NCBI RefSeq assembly: GCF_900188335.1
Contig: NZ_FZOY01000003.1
Coordinates: 372,001 to 436,000, forward strand
Length of the DNA: 64,000 nt
Source: Tropicimonas sediminicola
GTDB taxonomy: Bacteria; Pseudomonadota; Alphaproteobacteria; Rhodobacterales; Rhodobacteraceae
Direction: 5' to 3'
Each line of letters opens with the position of its first letter. Within the stretch, counting starts at the first letter, position 1. A program made the translations under genes and the position numbers. The notes below the pieces were generated by a model. That model saw only the letters and a list, made by a program, of their open reading frames with translations. It was not told where the DNA came from and ran no database searches. This document shows, piece by piece, positions 17,883-26,993 of the stretch.

Positions 17883-18620
17883 ATGTTGGACGCAACCGAG
17901 GATCAACCGGCACCGGCCTACAAGCGGGTCCTTCTGAAAATATCCGGCGAGGCGCTGATGGGTGACCAGGGCTTCGGCCTGCACCCGCCCACCGTGGAAC
18001 GGATCGCCCGCGAGGTGAAGTCGGTCCAGGAACTCGGCGTCGAGATCTGCATGGTGATCGGCGGCGGCAACATCTTCCGCGGGCTTTCGGGCTCGGCGCA
18101 GGGGATGGAGCGGACCACCGCCGACTACATGGGCATGCTCGCCACGGTGATGAATGCGCTGGCCATGCAATCGGCGCTCGAGGGGCTCGGGGTCTACACC
18201 CGGGTGATCTCGGCGATCCGGATGGACGAGGTCTGCGAGCCCTACATCCGCCGTCGCGCCGTGCGGCACCTCGAAAAGAAGCGGGTCTGCATCTTCGCCG
18301 CCGGCACCGGCAACCCGTATTTCACCACCGACACCGCAGCGACGCTGCGCGCCAACGAGATGGCCTGCGAGGCGATCTTCAAGGGCACCAAGGTCGACGG
18401 TGTCTACGACAAGGACCCGGTGAAGTTTCCGGACGCGGTCCGCTACGACACCGTGACCTACGACGATTGCCTGGCCAAGCACCTGAAGGTCATGGACGCC
18501 TCGGCCATCGCGCTGGCCCGCGACAACAACCTGCCGATCATCGTCTTCTCGCTGGACGAACCGGGCGGGTTCCGCGGCATCCTGGCGGGCGAGGGTACCT
18601 ATACCCGCGTCCACGGCTGA
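17883..18620 (+). CDS. pyrH: UMP kinase
   Basis: 245 aa. Hexameric amino-acid-kinase-fold enzyme that makes UDP from UMP with ATP. Seen: [14 protein letters not shown] (P-loop-like lysine), [42 protein letters not shown] and VYDKDPVK. The ATG at 17883 follows AGGGGG; an upstream in-frame extension would overlap miaA and has no family match. In many bacteria pyrH sits beside frr; here a leftward exported-protein gene lies between them. Confidence 0.97.
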   Translation: MLDATEDQPAPAYKRVLLKISGEALMGDQGFGLHPPTVERIAREVKSVQELGVEICMVIGGGNIFRGLSGSAQGMERTTADYMGMLATVMNALAMQSALEGLGVYTRVISAIRMDEVCEPYIRRRAVRHLEKKRVCIFAAGTGNPYFTTDTAATLRANEMACEAIFKGTKVDGVYDKDPVKFPDAVRYDTVTYDDCLAKHLKVMDASAIALARDNNLPIIVFSLDEPGGFRGILAGEGTYTRVHG

Positions 18621-18645
18621 CCCGCTCCGGCGCTGGCATGCCGTC

Positions 18646-19242
18646 TCAATAGACGGCGATGATCGAGAGCGGCGAGGCGCTTGCCGTGCCGTGATTGATC
18701 AGGCGGACGGCGTAGTCGCCCGACCGCTCGGCACGATCCAGAAAGACGCGATCCGTCACGGTCCGGAGCGCCAGCGGCTGCCCGTCCGGGTCGCGGACTT
18801 CGAGGATCAGGCCGGGGGACAGCTCGACCACGCGGGCAAACAGGTGCTGGCCCGCGATCAGCGGCACGACGTATTGCGTGGCCTCCGACGTGGCGATCGT
18901 GTCTTGCAGGACAGCCGAGGGAGCGCCGGCCGCAAGCCGCACCGGGCGCGGTTCTGGGAACTCGGCCATCTCGACATCGTCGATCAGCCCGTTGGCCTGA
19001 CCGCTGCATTGCCAGATCTCTCCGGCGCCGTCGCGCAGCGATACCCGCGTCGCCGCGCCAAGTCCGAAGGCGCCGAGAAGGGTCATGCCCGGCGGCGTAT
19101 CGGGGCCGCAGATCTGCATCACGTAATCCGTGCATACGGCGATGGCCGCCTGGTCGCCCCAGGTGGCGGCGGGGGTGCAGGTGCTGGCCAGAAGGGCCAT
19201 CAGGGCAGGTATTCTGACGGGCAAATGTCCTCCGGGTTTCAT
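18646..19242 (-). CDS. Exported protein of unknown function
   Basis: 198 aa. A signal-like N-terminus (MKPGGHLPVRIPALMALLASTCTPAATW, cleavage near residue 25) and three later Cys (VCTDY, QICGPD, QCSGQ). The C-terminal half (about 105-198) has alternating hydrophobic strands (HLFARVVELSPGLILEVRDPDGQPLALR..GDYAVRLINHG), resembling a pre-peptidase beta-sandwich domain, but I cannot assign it firmly. It is convergent with pyrH and divergent from frr, so it interrupts the usual pyrH-frr order. Confidence 0.75.
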   Translation of the reverse strand: MKPGGHLPVRIPALMALLASTCTPAATWGDQAAIAVCTDYVMQICGPDTPPGMTLLGAFGLGAATRVSLRDGAGEIWQCSGQANGLIDDVEMAEFPEPRPVRLAAGAPSAVLQDTIATSEATQYVVPLIAGQHLFARVVELSPGLILEVRDPDGQPLALRTVTDRVFLDRAERSGDYAVRLINHGTASASPLSIIAVY

Positions 19243-19560
19243 CTATGCCCAGCGGGCGTCGAGCGAACCGGCAGAACCGGACGCCCCATCAGTAGCCGAA
19301 CGCTGGCCATTGACGACGCGAATCTTGCAGGGCGGATCGCTCCGGGGCGGTTCTCCGCCGATCACGGCGCCTTTGGCGAACCGCGGCGGCGGTGCCGATG
19401 TGCAGGGCCGGGCGGTGCAGATGGCACGGGCGAAGGACAGCAACTTGCCTCGGGACCGCCGCATTCAGGCTGTTGCGGTCGATTATGCAACCTATACATT
19501 CAGACTCCCCGGCGTTAGAAGTTTTCCGAACGAACGAGATGCTTGCAAGGGAACAGGCAC
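19243..19560. other. 318-base gap upstream of frr
   Basis: The gap separates the divergent exported-protein gene and frr and should hold promoters for both. On the plus strand TTGCGG (19473-19478) and TATACA (19493-19498) are seen, but only 14 bases apart, so this is a weak promoter candidate. Short open frames on either strand have no start signal or family likeness. I see no repeats or RNA structure. Confidence 0.3.
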
Positions 19561-20127
19561 ATGTCAGCAGACTACGAAGATCCCGATATGGACGACCTCA
19601 AGCACCGCATGGACGGTGCGCTGCGGGCGTTGAAAAATGAATTCCTTTCGCTCCGCACCGGGCGGGCGTCCGCGTCGATGCTGGACCCGATCCAGGTCGA
19701 TGCCTACGGCTCGATGACGCCGCTGAACCAGATCGGGACGGTCAACGTGCCCGAGCCGCGGATGATCACGCTCAACATCTGGGACAAGACGATGGTGTCC
19801 AAGGCGGAGAAGGCCCTCCGCGAGAGCGGGCTGGGGATCAACCCGGTGGTCGACGGCACGATCATCCGGCTGCCGATTCCGGAGCTCAACGAGGAGCGCC
19901 GCCGCGAGCTGACCAAGGTCGCCGCGACCTATGCCGAGAATGCCCGGATCGCCATCCGCAACGTGCGCCAGGACGGCATGCACCAGCTGAAGAAGGCCAA
20001 GTCCGACGGCATGCCCGAGGACGACGAGCGGATCTGGCACGACGAGATCCAGGAGCTGACCGACAAGCACATCAAGCAGGTCGACGACGCTCTGGCGCAC
20101 AAACAGGAAGAGATCATGCAGGTCTGA
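19561..20127 (+). CDS. frr: Ribosome recycling factor
   Basis: 188 aa. With EF-G it splits the post-termination ribosome. Signature stretches: [78 protein letters not shown] and [10 protein letters not shown]. The ATG at 19561 follows AGGGAAC; an earlier in-frame ATG at 19543 adds six residues not usual for the family. First gene of the large envelope cluster. Confidence 0.97.
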   Translation: MSADYEDPDMDDLKHRMDGALRALKNEFLSLRTGRASASMLDPIQVDAYGSMTPLNQIGTVNVPEPRMITLNIWDKTMVSKAEKALRESGLGINPVVDGTIIRLPIPELNEERRRELTKVAATYAENARIAIRNVRQDGMHQLKKAKSDGMPEDDERIWHDEIQELTDKHIKQVDDALAHKQEEIMQV

Positions 20128-20181
20128 GCCCCAGGGCTCGGATCCGCTATTGCCCATTTCAGCCCAGGAAAGGGGCCATTC

Positions 20182-20907
20182 ATGCCCGCCAACGACCCTC
20201 GCGCAAAGGCCCCGGACCACGTGGCCATCATCATGGATGGCAATGGTCGCTGGGCAACCGCGCGGGGACGCCCCCGGCTCTTCGGTCACCAGGCCGGCGC
20301 CCGCAGGGTCAGCGAGATCGTGGAGGCCTGTCCGGAGCTCGGCGTTCGCTACCTGACCATCTTCGCCTTCTCGACGGAGAACTGGAAGCGCACCCAGGCC
20401 GAGGTTTCGGGCCTGATGACCCTGTTCCGGCGCTATATTCTGAAGGAGGCGCAGCGGCTGCTGAACAAGCGGGTGCGCGTGCGCTTTATCGGCGACCGTG
20501 ACCGGCTCGATCCCAAGCTGGTGCGGCTGATGGACGATCTGGAGGCGCTCACCGAGGCCAACGATCACGTCCACCTGACGATTGCACTGAACTACGGCGG
20601 CCGGGACGAGGTGACGCGCGCCACCCGGCGGCTGGCCCGCGAGGTGGCCGAAGGACGGATCGATCCGGATTCCGTCACCGCAGAGACCCTCGGCCGCTTC
20701 CTCGACACTCACACGCTGCCCGACCCCGACCTCGTGATCCGCACCAGCGGCGAGGCACGGATCTCCAACTTCCTGCTCTGGCAATCCGCCTATGCGGAAT
20801 ACGAGTTCGTCGACACGCTCTGGCCGGATTTCACCGCGGACAAGTTCGCCGAGATCCTCGCGCGTTTCGGCAAGCGGGAGCGGCGCTTCGGAGCGGTCAT
20901 TGGCTGA
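20182..20907 (+). CDS. uppS: Di-trans,poly-cis-undecaprenyl-diphosphate synthase
   Basis: 241 aa. Condenses isopentenyl diphosphate onto farnesyl diphosphate to make the C55 carrier lipid for peptidoglycan. Family motifs: HVAIIMDGNGRWA with the catalytic Asp, RRVSEIVEAC, FAFSTENWKR, ALNYGGRDEV, and RTSGEARISNFLLWQSAYAEYEF. Overlaps the TTG start of cdsA. Confidence 0.97.
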   Translation: MPANDPRAKAPDHVAIIMDGNGRWATARGRPRLFGHQAGARRVSEIVEACPELGVRYLTIFAFSTENWKRTQAEVSGLMTLFRRYILKEAQRLLNKRVRVRFIGDRDRLDPKLVRLMDDLEALTEANDHVHLTIALNYGGRDEVTRATRRLAREVAEGRIDPDSVTAETLGRFLDTHTLPDPDLVIRTSGEARISNFLLWQSAYAEYEFVDTLWPDFTADKFAEILARFGKRERRFGAVIG

Positions 20908-21715
20908 CGAGAAGAAATCCGCGCCCGGCGGGGCGACCCGCTGGGACGATCTGAACGCCCGCACCTGGACGGGACTGGCCATGGTGCTGATCGGCGTGGT
21001 CGCGATCCGGCTTGGCGGCGTCTGGTTCCAGATGCTCGTGGTCTTCGTGACCTCGGTGATGATCTGGGAACTGGCCCGCATGGTCCGCCCGGGCCTCGAC
21101 GTCGGCGCGATGCTCCTTGCGGCCTTTTCCGCCTCGGTCATCTCCGGCCTGTTGTCGGAGAAACCAGACTGGCACCTCGTGCTTCTGCTTGTTCCGGCGG
21201 CTGTCGGCACGCTGGCGATGCAGCGGGAGCGGCCCATGTTCTTCCTGTTCGCGCTCGGCATCACCGTGGCGGGCTGGGGGTTGATCATGGCGCGGGAGAC
21301 CTATGGCGGCACCTGGCTCTTCTGGATGGTGATCGTTGTTGTGGTGACCGATGTCGCCGGCTATTTCGCGGGCAGGAAGTTCGGCGGGCCGAAGTTCTGG
21401 CCGCGGATCAGCCCCAAGAAGACATGGTCCGGCACCATTGCCGGCTGGATCGGCGCGGCGCTTGTCGGTGCGCTGTTCCTTACCTTCACCGATTCCGGGC
21501 GCGACCTGATCTGGATCTCGATGATCCTGTCGATGGCCTCGCAGATGGGCGATATCGCCGAGAGCGCGTTGAAGCGTCGGGTGGGGGTCAAGGACAGCTC
21601 GGCCCTGATCCCTGGCCACGGCGGCCTGTTCGACCGGTTCGACGGGTTGCTCGGCGCGTCGCTCTTCATGCTGTTGCTGGCGCTGATCGTCGATGTGCCC
21701 GAGGTACGGATATGA
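20900..21715 (+). CDS. cdsA: Phosphatidate cytidylyltransferase
   Basis: 271 aa. Makes CDP-diacylglycerol, the precursor of all membrane phospholipids. It has several transmembrane helices and the C-terminal signature SQMGDIAESALKRRVGVKDSSALIPGHGGLFDRFDG. I place the start at TTG 20900 (GGAG eight bases upstream), overlapping the uppS stop; this is uncertain because TTG is rare, but no ATG fits. The stop overlaps the ATG of dxr by ATGA. Confidence 0.93.
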   Translation: MADEKKSAPGGATRWDDLNARTWTGLAMVLIGVVAIRLGGVWFQMLVVFVTSVMIWELARMVRPGLDVGAMLLAAFSASVISGLLSEKPDWHLVLLLVPAAVGTLAMQRERPMFFLFALGITVAGWGLIMARETYGGTWLFWMVIVVVVTDVAGYFAGRKFGGPKFWPRISPKKTWSGTIAGWIGAALVGALFLTFTDSGRDLIWISMILSMASQMGDIAESALKRRVGVKDSSALIPGHGGLFDRFDGLLGASLFMLLLALIVDVPEVRI

Positions 21716-22890
21716 GGCGGGTGTCGATCTTCGGCGCCACCGGCTCGATCGGCGAGAACACGGTCGACCTTATTGCCCGCGCACCCGAGGAATACGATGT
21801 CGTCGCGCTGTCGGGCGGGCGCAATGTGGCCCGCTTGGCGGAGCAGGCGATCGCGCTCAATGCCGAGATTGCAGTCACCTGCTATTCCGAGTGCAAACAG
21901 GAGCTTGCGGCGCGCCTTTCAGGCACCGGCATAGACGTCGGTGCCGGGCCGGAGGCGATTGCCGAGGCGGCGGAGCGGCCTGCGGACTGGGTCATGTCCG
22001 CCATCGTCGGGGCGGCCGGGCTGGCACCCGGTCTGGCGGCGTTGGAGCAGGGCGCGACCCTGGCGCTGGCCAACAAGGAGTCGCTGGTCTGCGCCGGCGC
22101 GCTGCTGATGGAGACGGCGCGGGCTCACGGAGCACAGGTTCTGCCGGTCGACAGCGAGCACAGCGCCGTCGCGCAAGCTCTTGTTGGCGAAGATATTTCC
22201 TCCGTCGAACGGGTCATCATCACGGCCTCCGGCGGCGCTTTCCGGGACTGGCCGCTGGAGGACCTGCCCAAGGCGACGCCGGAACAGGCGGCCAAACATC
22301 CCAATTGGGACATGGGCCAGCGGATCACGGTCGACTCGGCCTCCATGTTCAACAAGTCTCTGGAACTCATTGAGACGCGAGAGTTTTTCGGGTTTGATCC
22401 GAGCCAGATCGAAGTCGTCGTCCACCCGCAATCGCTGATTCATGCGCTGGTGGGCTTCAACGACGGCGCCCTGATGGCGCATGTCGGTCCGCCCGACATG
22501 CGGCATGCCATCGGCTATGCGCTGCACCACCCCGAACGGCGTCACCTGCCTGTGGAGCGGCTCGACCTGGTGAAGATCGGCCGGCTCGATTTCCGCGAGC
22601 CCTGCGAGCGCCGCTGGCCGGCGCTGAGGCTGGCGCGCGAGGTGATGCGGAGCGGCGGCGTGTCGGGCGCGGCCTTCAACGCTGCCAAGGAAGTGGCGCT
22701 CGATGCCTTCCTTGCGCGGCAGATCCGATTCACCGACATGGCGGCGGTCGTCGAGGAGGTGCTGGAGGCGATGGAACGCGACGGCGCCCTGAAATGTGAC
22801 CGGATGCGCCTTGATCATGTCATGGAAACGGATCATCTCGCTCGGAAGCGGGCGGCGGAAGCCGCCGAACAGATCGCAACGGAAGCCTGA
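21712..22890 (+). CDS. dxr: 1-deoxy-D-xylulose 5-phosphate reductoisomerase
   Basis: 392 aa. Second step of the non-mevalonate isoprenoid pathway: DXP to MEP with NADPH and a divalent metal. The NADPH motif GATGSIG is at residues 8-14, ANKESLVCAG, the metal-binding PVDSEHSA, ITASGGAFRDWP, HPNWDMGQRITVDSASMFNKSLE, and the later HPQSLIHALV are all standard. Starts inside the cdsA stop (ATGA), so translation is coupled. Confidence 0.97.
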   Translation: MRRVSIFGATGSIGENTVDLIARAPEEYDVVALSGGRNVARLAEQAIALNAEIAVTCYSECKQELAARLSGTGIDVGAGPEAIAEAAERPADWVMSAIVGAAGLAPGLAALEQGATLALANKESLVCAGALLMETARAHGAQVLPVDSEHSAVAQALVGEDISSVERVIITASGGAFRDWPLEDLPKATPEQAAKHPNWDMGQRITVDSASMFNKSLELIETREFFGFDPSQIEVVVHPQSLIHALVGFNDGALMAHVGPPDMRHAIGYALHHPERRHLPVERLDLVKIGRLDFREPCERRWPALRLAREVMRSGGVSGAAFNAAKEVALDAFLARQIRFTDMAAVVEEVLEAMERDGALKCDRMRLDHVMETDHLARKRAAEAAEQIATEA

Positions 22891-22896
22891 GGTCCC

Positions 22897-24234
22897 ATGG
22901 ATATTGCCACGTTGATCCCCCAGTTCGGGGGCGCCCTCTGGACCTTTGCCGCCTTTGTCGTGGCGCTCAGCGTGATCGTTTTCGTGCACGAATACGGCCA
23001 TTACATCGTCGGGCGCTGGTCCGGCATCCGGGCCGAGGTGTTCTCCATCGGTTTCGGTCCGGTTCTGCTCAAGCGGACGGACAGGCGCGGCACGCAATGG
23101 CAGGTGGCGGCGCTGCCGTTTGGCGGTTACGTCAAGTTCCTGGGCGATGCCAGCGCGGCCAGCGACAAGGCGTCGGACACCTACGACCAGCTCGACGAGG
23201 ATACCAAGCGCCACACCATGCACGGCGCGCCGCTCTGGGCGCGGGCGGCGACGGTGGCGGCCGGGCCTGTCTTCAACTTTATCCTGTCCATTCTGGTCTT
23301 CGCCGCGATCCTGCTGTGGCAGGGCACCCCGCGGGAGCCCGTTCAGATCGGGACGCTGAAACCCATGCCGGAGGCGGCGCAGGGGCTGTTGCCGGGCGAC
23401 ACGATACTTGCCGTCAGCGGCACCGAAACGCCCGATTACCAAGGCTTCTTCGACGTCGTGCGCGAGATGCCGGTCACCGAAAGCGTCCGCTACGATATCG
23501 ATCGGGCAGGGGAGCAGGTGGCGGTCGAGGGGCCCTATCCGTTCCCCCCGCTGGTCGAAGGGCTCCAGGCCGGTTCGGCCGCGATGGACGTGGGCATCGA
23601 GACCGGCGACGTGATCACCGCGATCGACGGCACGCCGCTGATCGCCTTCAAGCAACTCCAGGAAGCGGTCGGCGAGTCCGACGGCAAGCCGCTGGCGCTC
23701 GACATCTGGCGCGATGGCGAAACGCTCGAGTTCGTGCTGGCGCCGCGGCGGGTGGACCTTCCGACGGCCGATGGCGGGTTCGAGACGCGCTGGCTGATCG
23801 GGATGACGGGCGGGCTGATGTTCACCCCGGCCACCGAGACGCCGGGCGTGCTGGAATCGCTGCAATACGGTGTGGACCAGACCGGCTTCATCATCCAGAG
23901 CTCGCTGTCGGGGCTGTGGCACATGGTGACCGGCGCGATTTCGGCCTGCAACCTGCGCGGCCCGATCGGCATTGCCGAGACCAGCGGTGCGGCGGCAAGC
24001 CAGGGCGTGGACAGTTTCATCTGGTTCATCGCCGTGCTGAGCACCGCGGTGGGGATGCTCAACCTGTTCCCGATCCCGGTGCTCGACGGTGGCCACCTGG
24101 TATTCCACGCCTACGAGGCGCTGGCCGGTCGTCCGCCCAGTGACAAGGCGCTGCGGCTGCTGATGGGCGTGGGCCTTTCCCTGATGCTCGCGCTGATGGC
24201 CTTCGCCCTCACGAACGACCTGTTCTGTCCCTGA
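22897..24234 (+). CDS. rseP: Site-2 protease RseP
   Basis: 445 aa. Inner-membrane zinc metalloprotease that cuts transmembrane helices such as anti-sigma factors and remnant signal peptides. Zinc motif HEYGH at 31-35 in the first helix and LDGGH at 396-400 (Asp397 third ligand). Two PDZ domains lie in the periplasmic part (LLPGDTILAVSG and GIETGDVITAIDG). Six bases after dxr, as in many proteobacterial clusters. Confidence 0.96.
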   Translation: MDIATLIPQFGGALWTFAAFVVALSVIVFVHEYGHYIVGRWSGIRAEVFSIGFGPVLLKRTDRRGTQWQVAALPFGGYVKFLGDASAASDKASDTYDQLDEDTKRHTMHGAPLWARAATVAAGPVFNFILSILVFAAILLWQGTPREPVQIGTLKPMPEAAQGLLPGDTILAVSGTETPDYQGFFDVVREMPVTESVRYDIDRAGEQVAVEGPYPFPPLVEGLQAGSAAMDVGIETGDVITAIDGTPLIAFKQLQEAVGESDGKPLALDIWRDGETLEFVLAPRRVDLPTADGGFETRWLIGMTGGLMFTPATETPGVLESLQYGVDQTGFIIQSSLSGLWHMVTGAISACNLRGPIGIAETSGAAASQGVDSFIWFIAVLSTAVGMLNLFPIPVLDGGHLVFHAYEALAGRPPSDKALRLLMGVGLSLMLALMAFALTNDLFCP

Positions 24235-24260
24235 AAAACGGCGAAAACGCCAGATTCTGC

Positions 24261-24297
24261 GCCCCAATGTGGTCACAATCCAAGCTTAAATTGGGGC
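24261..24297 (+). other. Inverted repeat before the 43-aa gene
   Basis: GCCCCAAT (24261-24268) and ATTGGGGC (24290-24297) are perfect 8-bp arms around a 21-base loop. It lies between rseP and the 43-aa gene. No T-run follows, so it is either an operator or an RNA stem rather than a typical terminator. Confidence 0.4.
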
Positions 24298-24331
24298 CAG
24301 TGAAACAAGGGCGAACCGACAGGACCGACCA

Positions 24332-24463
24332 ATGCAAACGATGAACGCCGGATATCAGAGCCTGAGCCTTCTGGTGCAGCTGAACTGGGACCGCCTGTTC
24401 TTTGCTGCCGCCATCATCGGCGCGCTGTTCGGCGCCGCCGCGCTTGGCTCGGCCATCGGCTGA
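24332..24463 (+). CDS. 43-aa single-helix membrane protein between rseP and bamA
   Basis: 43 aa, MQTMNAGYQSLSLLVQLNWD followed by a hydrophobic helix (about residues 21-41, LFFAAAIIGALFGAAALGSA) and a short end IG. The ATG at 24332 has AGGA about eight bases upstream. The helix is rich in Ala and small residues, which suits helix packing against partners. A Rho-independent terminator follows directly. The gene sits between rseP and bamA, which are adjacent in many proteobacteria. Function unknown; it could act on the site-2 protease or the BAM complex, but that is only context. Confidence 0.7.
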   Translation: MQTMNAGYQSLSLLVQLNWDRLFFAAAIIGALFGAAALGSAIG

Positions 24464-24486
24464 GTGTTGCCGAAATAGCCTTGAGG

Positions 24487-24519
24487 GGGCGGCGCTCACG
24501 CGTCGCCCTTTGTCGTTTT
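24487..24519 (+). terminator. Rho-independent terminator before bamA
   Basis: 8-bp stem GGGCGGCG (24487-24494) with CGTCGCCC (24501-24508, one G-U pair), six-base loop, then TTTGTCGTTTT. It ends the frr-to-43-aa-protein transcript. Its T-rich tail runs into the -35 of the next promoter. Confidence 0.75.
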
Positions 24520-24546
24520 GACAAGTGGGGCAAGGGACGCTAGCAA
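24518..24546 (+). promoter_or_regulatory. Promoter of bamA
   Basis: Consensus -35 TTGACA at 24518-24523, a 17-base spacer, and -10-like TAGCAA at 24541-24546. A start near 24553 would leave a leader of about 33 bases before the bamA ATG. The -35 is perfect and the -10 is weak. Together with the terminator just upstream, it would let bamA-skp be expressed apart from rseP. Confidence 0.5.
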
Positions 24547-24585
24547 AGGCATAATAATCTACATCATGCGTCGGGGGACGTCGGC

Positions 24586-26991
24586 ATGCACAAGAAAGAT
24601 ACGGGCGGCGCGAGCAGGCACGCCCGGCGGAACCGCAAAGGCGGCCTGACGCCGGCAAGGACACTCGCCATCGTCAGTTTGTTTCCTGTAATGACGGGTA
24701 TTTTTCCGGTTGAGACATCGGCACAGAGCTATCGTTTCAGCAACGTGGACATCCAGGGCAACCAGCGGGTCGACCCGGCCACGATCGTGACCTATGCCGG
24801 AATCGGGCCCGGCCAGGCGGTCAGCGCGGCCGAGCTCAACGACGCCTACCAGAACATCGCCGCCTCCGGCCTGTTCGAAAAGGTCGAGCTGGTGCCCTCT
24901 GGCAACACCCTCGTGATCAAGGTCACGGAGTTCCCGACCATCAACGTGGTCGCCTTCGAGGGCAACCGGCGCCTGAACGATGAAGTTCTGACGCAGATCG
25001 TCCAGTCTCAATCGCGCCGGGTCTACTCCCCCTCGACCGCCGAGGCCGATGCTGCTGCCATCGCCGATGCCTACCGCGAAAGCGGCCGCCTGGCCGCTGC
25101 CGTCTCCCCCAAGATCATCCGCCGCTCCGACAACCGCGTCGACCTCGTCTTCGAGATTCAGGAAGGGCGGGTCAGCGAGATCGAGCGCCTCTCCTTCGTC
25201 GGCAACGGCACCTATTCCGACAGCCGCCTGCGCCGCGTGCTGGCCACCAAGCAGGCCGGCCTGATCCGGCAGGTGATCAACCGCGACACCTTCGTCGCGG
25301 ACCGGATCGAGTTCGACAAGCAGCTGCTGACCGACTTCTACCGCTCTCGCGGCTTTATCGACTTCCAGGTGCTCAGCGTCACCTCCGAGCTCGACCGCAA
25401 CCGCAAGGGCTACCTGCTGACGTTCAACGTCCGCGAGGGCCAGCGTTACCGGATCGGCAATGTGAGCGTCAGCTCCGAAGTGCCCGGCATCGACATGGAC
25501 GCCTACCTGAAGGCGACCCGGCTGCGGTCCGGCGGCGTGTACTCCCCGGTTCCGATCGACACCGACATCGCCCGTCTGGAGCGTCTGGCGGTGGACCAGA
25601 GCCTGAACTTCATCCGTATCGAGCCGCGTCTGAACCGCAACGACCGCAACCTGACCATCGACGTCGAATACGTGATCAGCCGCGGGCCGCGGGTCTTCGT
25701 GGAGCGCATCGACATCGAGGGTAACACCGCGACGCTCGACAAGGTCATCCGGCGCCAGTTCGACACCGTCGAGGGCGACCCGTTCAACCCGCGGGAAGTG
25801 CGGGAAGGGGCGGAGCGGATCCGTGCGCTTGGCTTCTTCGCGGATTCCGAGGTGGTGCCGCGCGAAGGCACCCGTCCGGACCAGGTGATCGTCGACGTCA
25901 ACGTCGAGGAGCAACCGACCGGCTCGCTCGGTTTCGGTCTGGGCTACTCGACCGACTCCGGTGTCGGCATCAACTTCAGCTTCTCGGAGACCAACTTCCT
26001 CGGGCGGGGACAGTCGCTGGGCGCCAGCCTCGGCTTCACCGATTCCACCAGTGTCTTCGGCTTCAACTTCGTCGAGCCGGCCTTCCTCGGGCGGGACGTG
26101 ACCTTCGGCATTGCCTCCTACTACCGCGAGACGGAGCAGGATAACTCGGATTACGACACCGACAACGGTCTCTTCCGGCCCAGCTTCACCTTCCCGCTCA
26201 ACGAACTCGCCCGTTTCGGCGTGCGCTTCGCCTACGATTACAGCCGCATCTACAACGTCGATACCGGCACCGAGGACGATCCGGACACCGATGAGGACGA
26301 GTTCGAGACCGGCTCTTCCTACGTGCTGCAGCAGGAAGAGGAGATGGGCGGCCTGAGCTCCTTCTCTGCCGGCTACACGATCTCCTACAGCACGCTCGAC
26401 GACGGGCTCGATCCGACGGCGGGTGTCGGCCTGTTCTTCAGCCAGGACTTCGGCTACCGGGAGGACGAGGCCAGCTACGTCCGGACCGAGGCGACCCTTC
26501 GCGCTCGCAAGGCGATCTGGAACGAGGAAGTGACGCTCCGGGCCGAACTCGAGGCCGGCGGTGTGGTGTTCTCCGGCGGCGACAGCCGGATCACCGAGCG
26601 CTACTCGCTCTCCAACAAGATCCGCGGCTTCGAGGCCAACGGCGTGGGTCCGCGCGACCTGAACGTGGAGAACGAGGACGTGCTGGGCGGCAACTACTTT
26701 GCGGTCGCACGGTTCGAAGCGGACTTCCCGCTCGGCCTGCCCGAGGAATACGGGCTCAACGGCGGCGTGTTCTGGGATATCGGCTCGGTCTGGGGCCTCG
26801 ACGAGACTTCCGGCGGACCCAACGGCGACGACGAGGTCGACGACGACTTCGCGCTGCGCTCTGCGGCCGGCGTCTCGCTGTTCTGGGATACGGCGATCGG
26901 TCCGCTCCGGTTCAACTTCTCGCGTCCCCTGATCAAGGAAGACTACGACGAGGAGCAGAACTTCGAGTTCACCGTCTCCACGCGCTTCTGA
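24586..26991 (+). CDS. bamA: Outer membrane protein assembly factor BamA
   Basis: 801 aa. Core of the BAM machine that folds beta-barrels into the outer membrane. A long basic n-region and signal peptide (to about residue 47, ETSAQS) precede five POTRA domains (about 48-450: YRFSNVDIQGNQRVDPATIVTYAGI is POTRA1, VFVERIDIEGNTATLDKVIRRQF is POTRA5). The C-terminal 16-strand barrel follows, with FNFSRPLIKEDYDEEQNFEFTVSTRF at the end; the final Phe is the usual barrel-insertion signal. The ATG follows CGGGGGACG. Two bases before skp. Confidence 0.97.
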   Translation: MHKKDTGGASRHARRNRKGGLTPARTLAIVSLFPVMTGIFPVETSAQSYRFSNVDIQGNQRVDPATIVTYAGIGPGQAVSAAELNDAYQNIAASGLFEKVELVPSGNTLVIKVTEFPTINVVAFEGNRRLNDEVLTQIVQSQSRRVYSPSTAEADAAAIADAYRESGRLAAAVSPKIIRRSDNRVDLVFEIQEGRVSEIERLSFVGNGTYSDSRLRRVLATKQAGLIRQVINRDTFVADRIEFDKQLLTDFYRSRGFIDFQVLSVTSELDRNRKGYLLTFNVREGQRYRIGNVSVSSEVPGIDMDAYLKATRLRSGGVYSPVPIDTDIARLERLAVDQSLNFIRIEPRLNRNDRNLTIDVEYVISRGPRVFVERIDIEGNTATLDKVIRRQFDTVEGDPFNPREVREGAERIRALGFFADSEVVPREGTRPDQVIVDVNVEEQPTGSLGFGLGYSTDSGVGINFSFSETNFLGRGQSLGASLGFTDSTSVFGFNFVEPAFLGRDVTFGIASYYRETEQDNSDYDTDNGLFRPSFTFPLNELARFGVRFAYDYSRIYNVDTGTEDDPDTDEDEFETGSSYVLQQEEEMGGLSSFSAGYTISYSTLDDGLDPTAGVGLFFSQDFGYREDEASYVRTEATLRARKAIWNEEVTLRAELEAGGVVFSGGDSRITERYSLSNKIRGFEANGVGPRDLNVENEDVLGGNYFAVARFEADFPLGLPEEYGLNGGVFWDIGSVWGLDETSGGPNGDDEVDDDFALRSAAGVSLFWDTAIGPLRFNFSRPLIKEDYDEEQNFEFTVSTRF

Positions 26992-26993
26992 TC

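Noticed and set aside
21919-24276. A 785-codon open frame on the minus strand across dxr and rseP
   Set aside because: It is fully antisense to two genes with strong family motifs, and its translation is rich in Arg, His, Gly and Asp with no domain. Long antisense frames are common in high-GC DNA.
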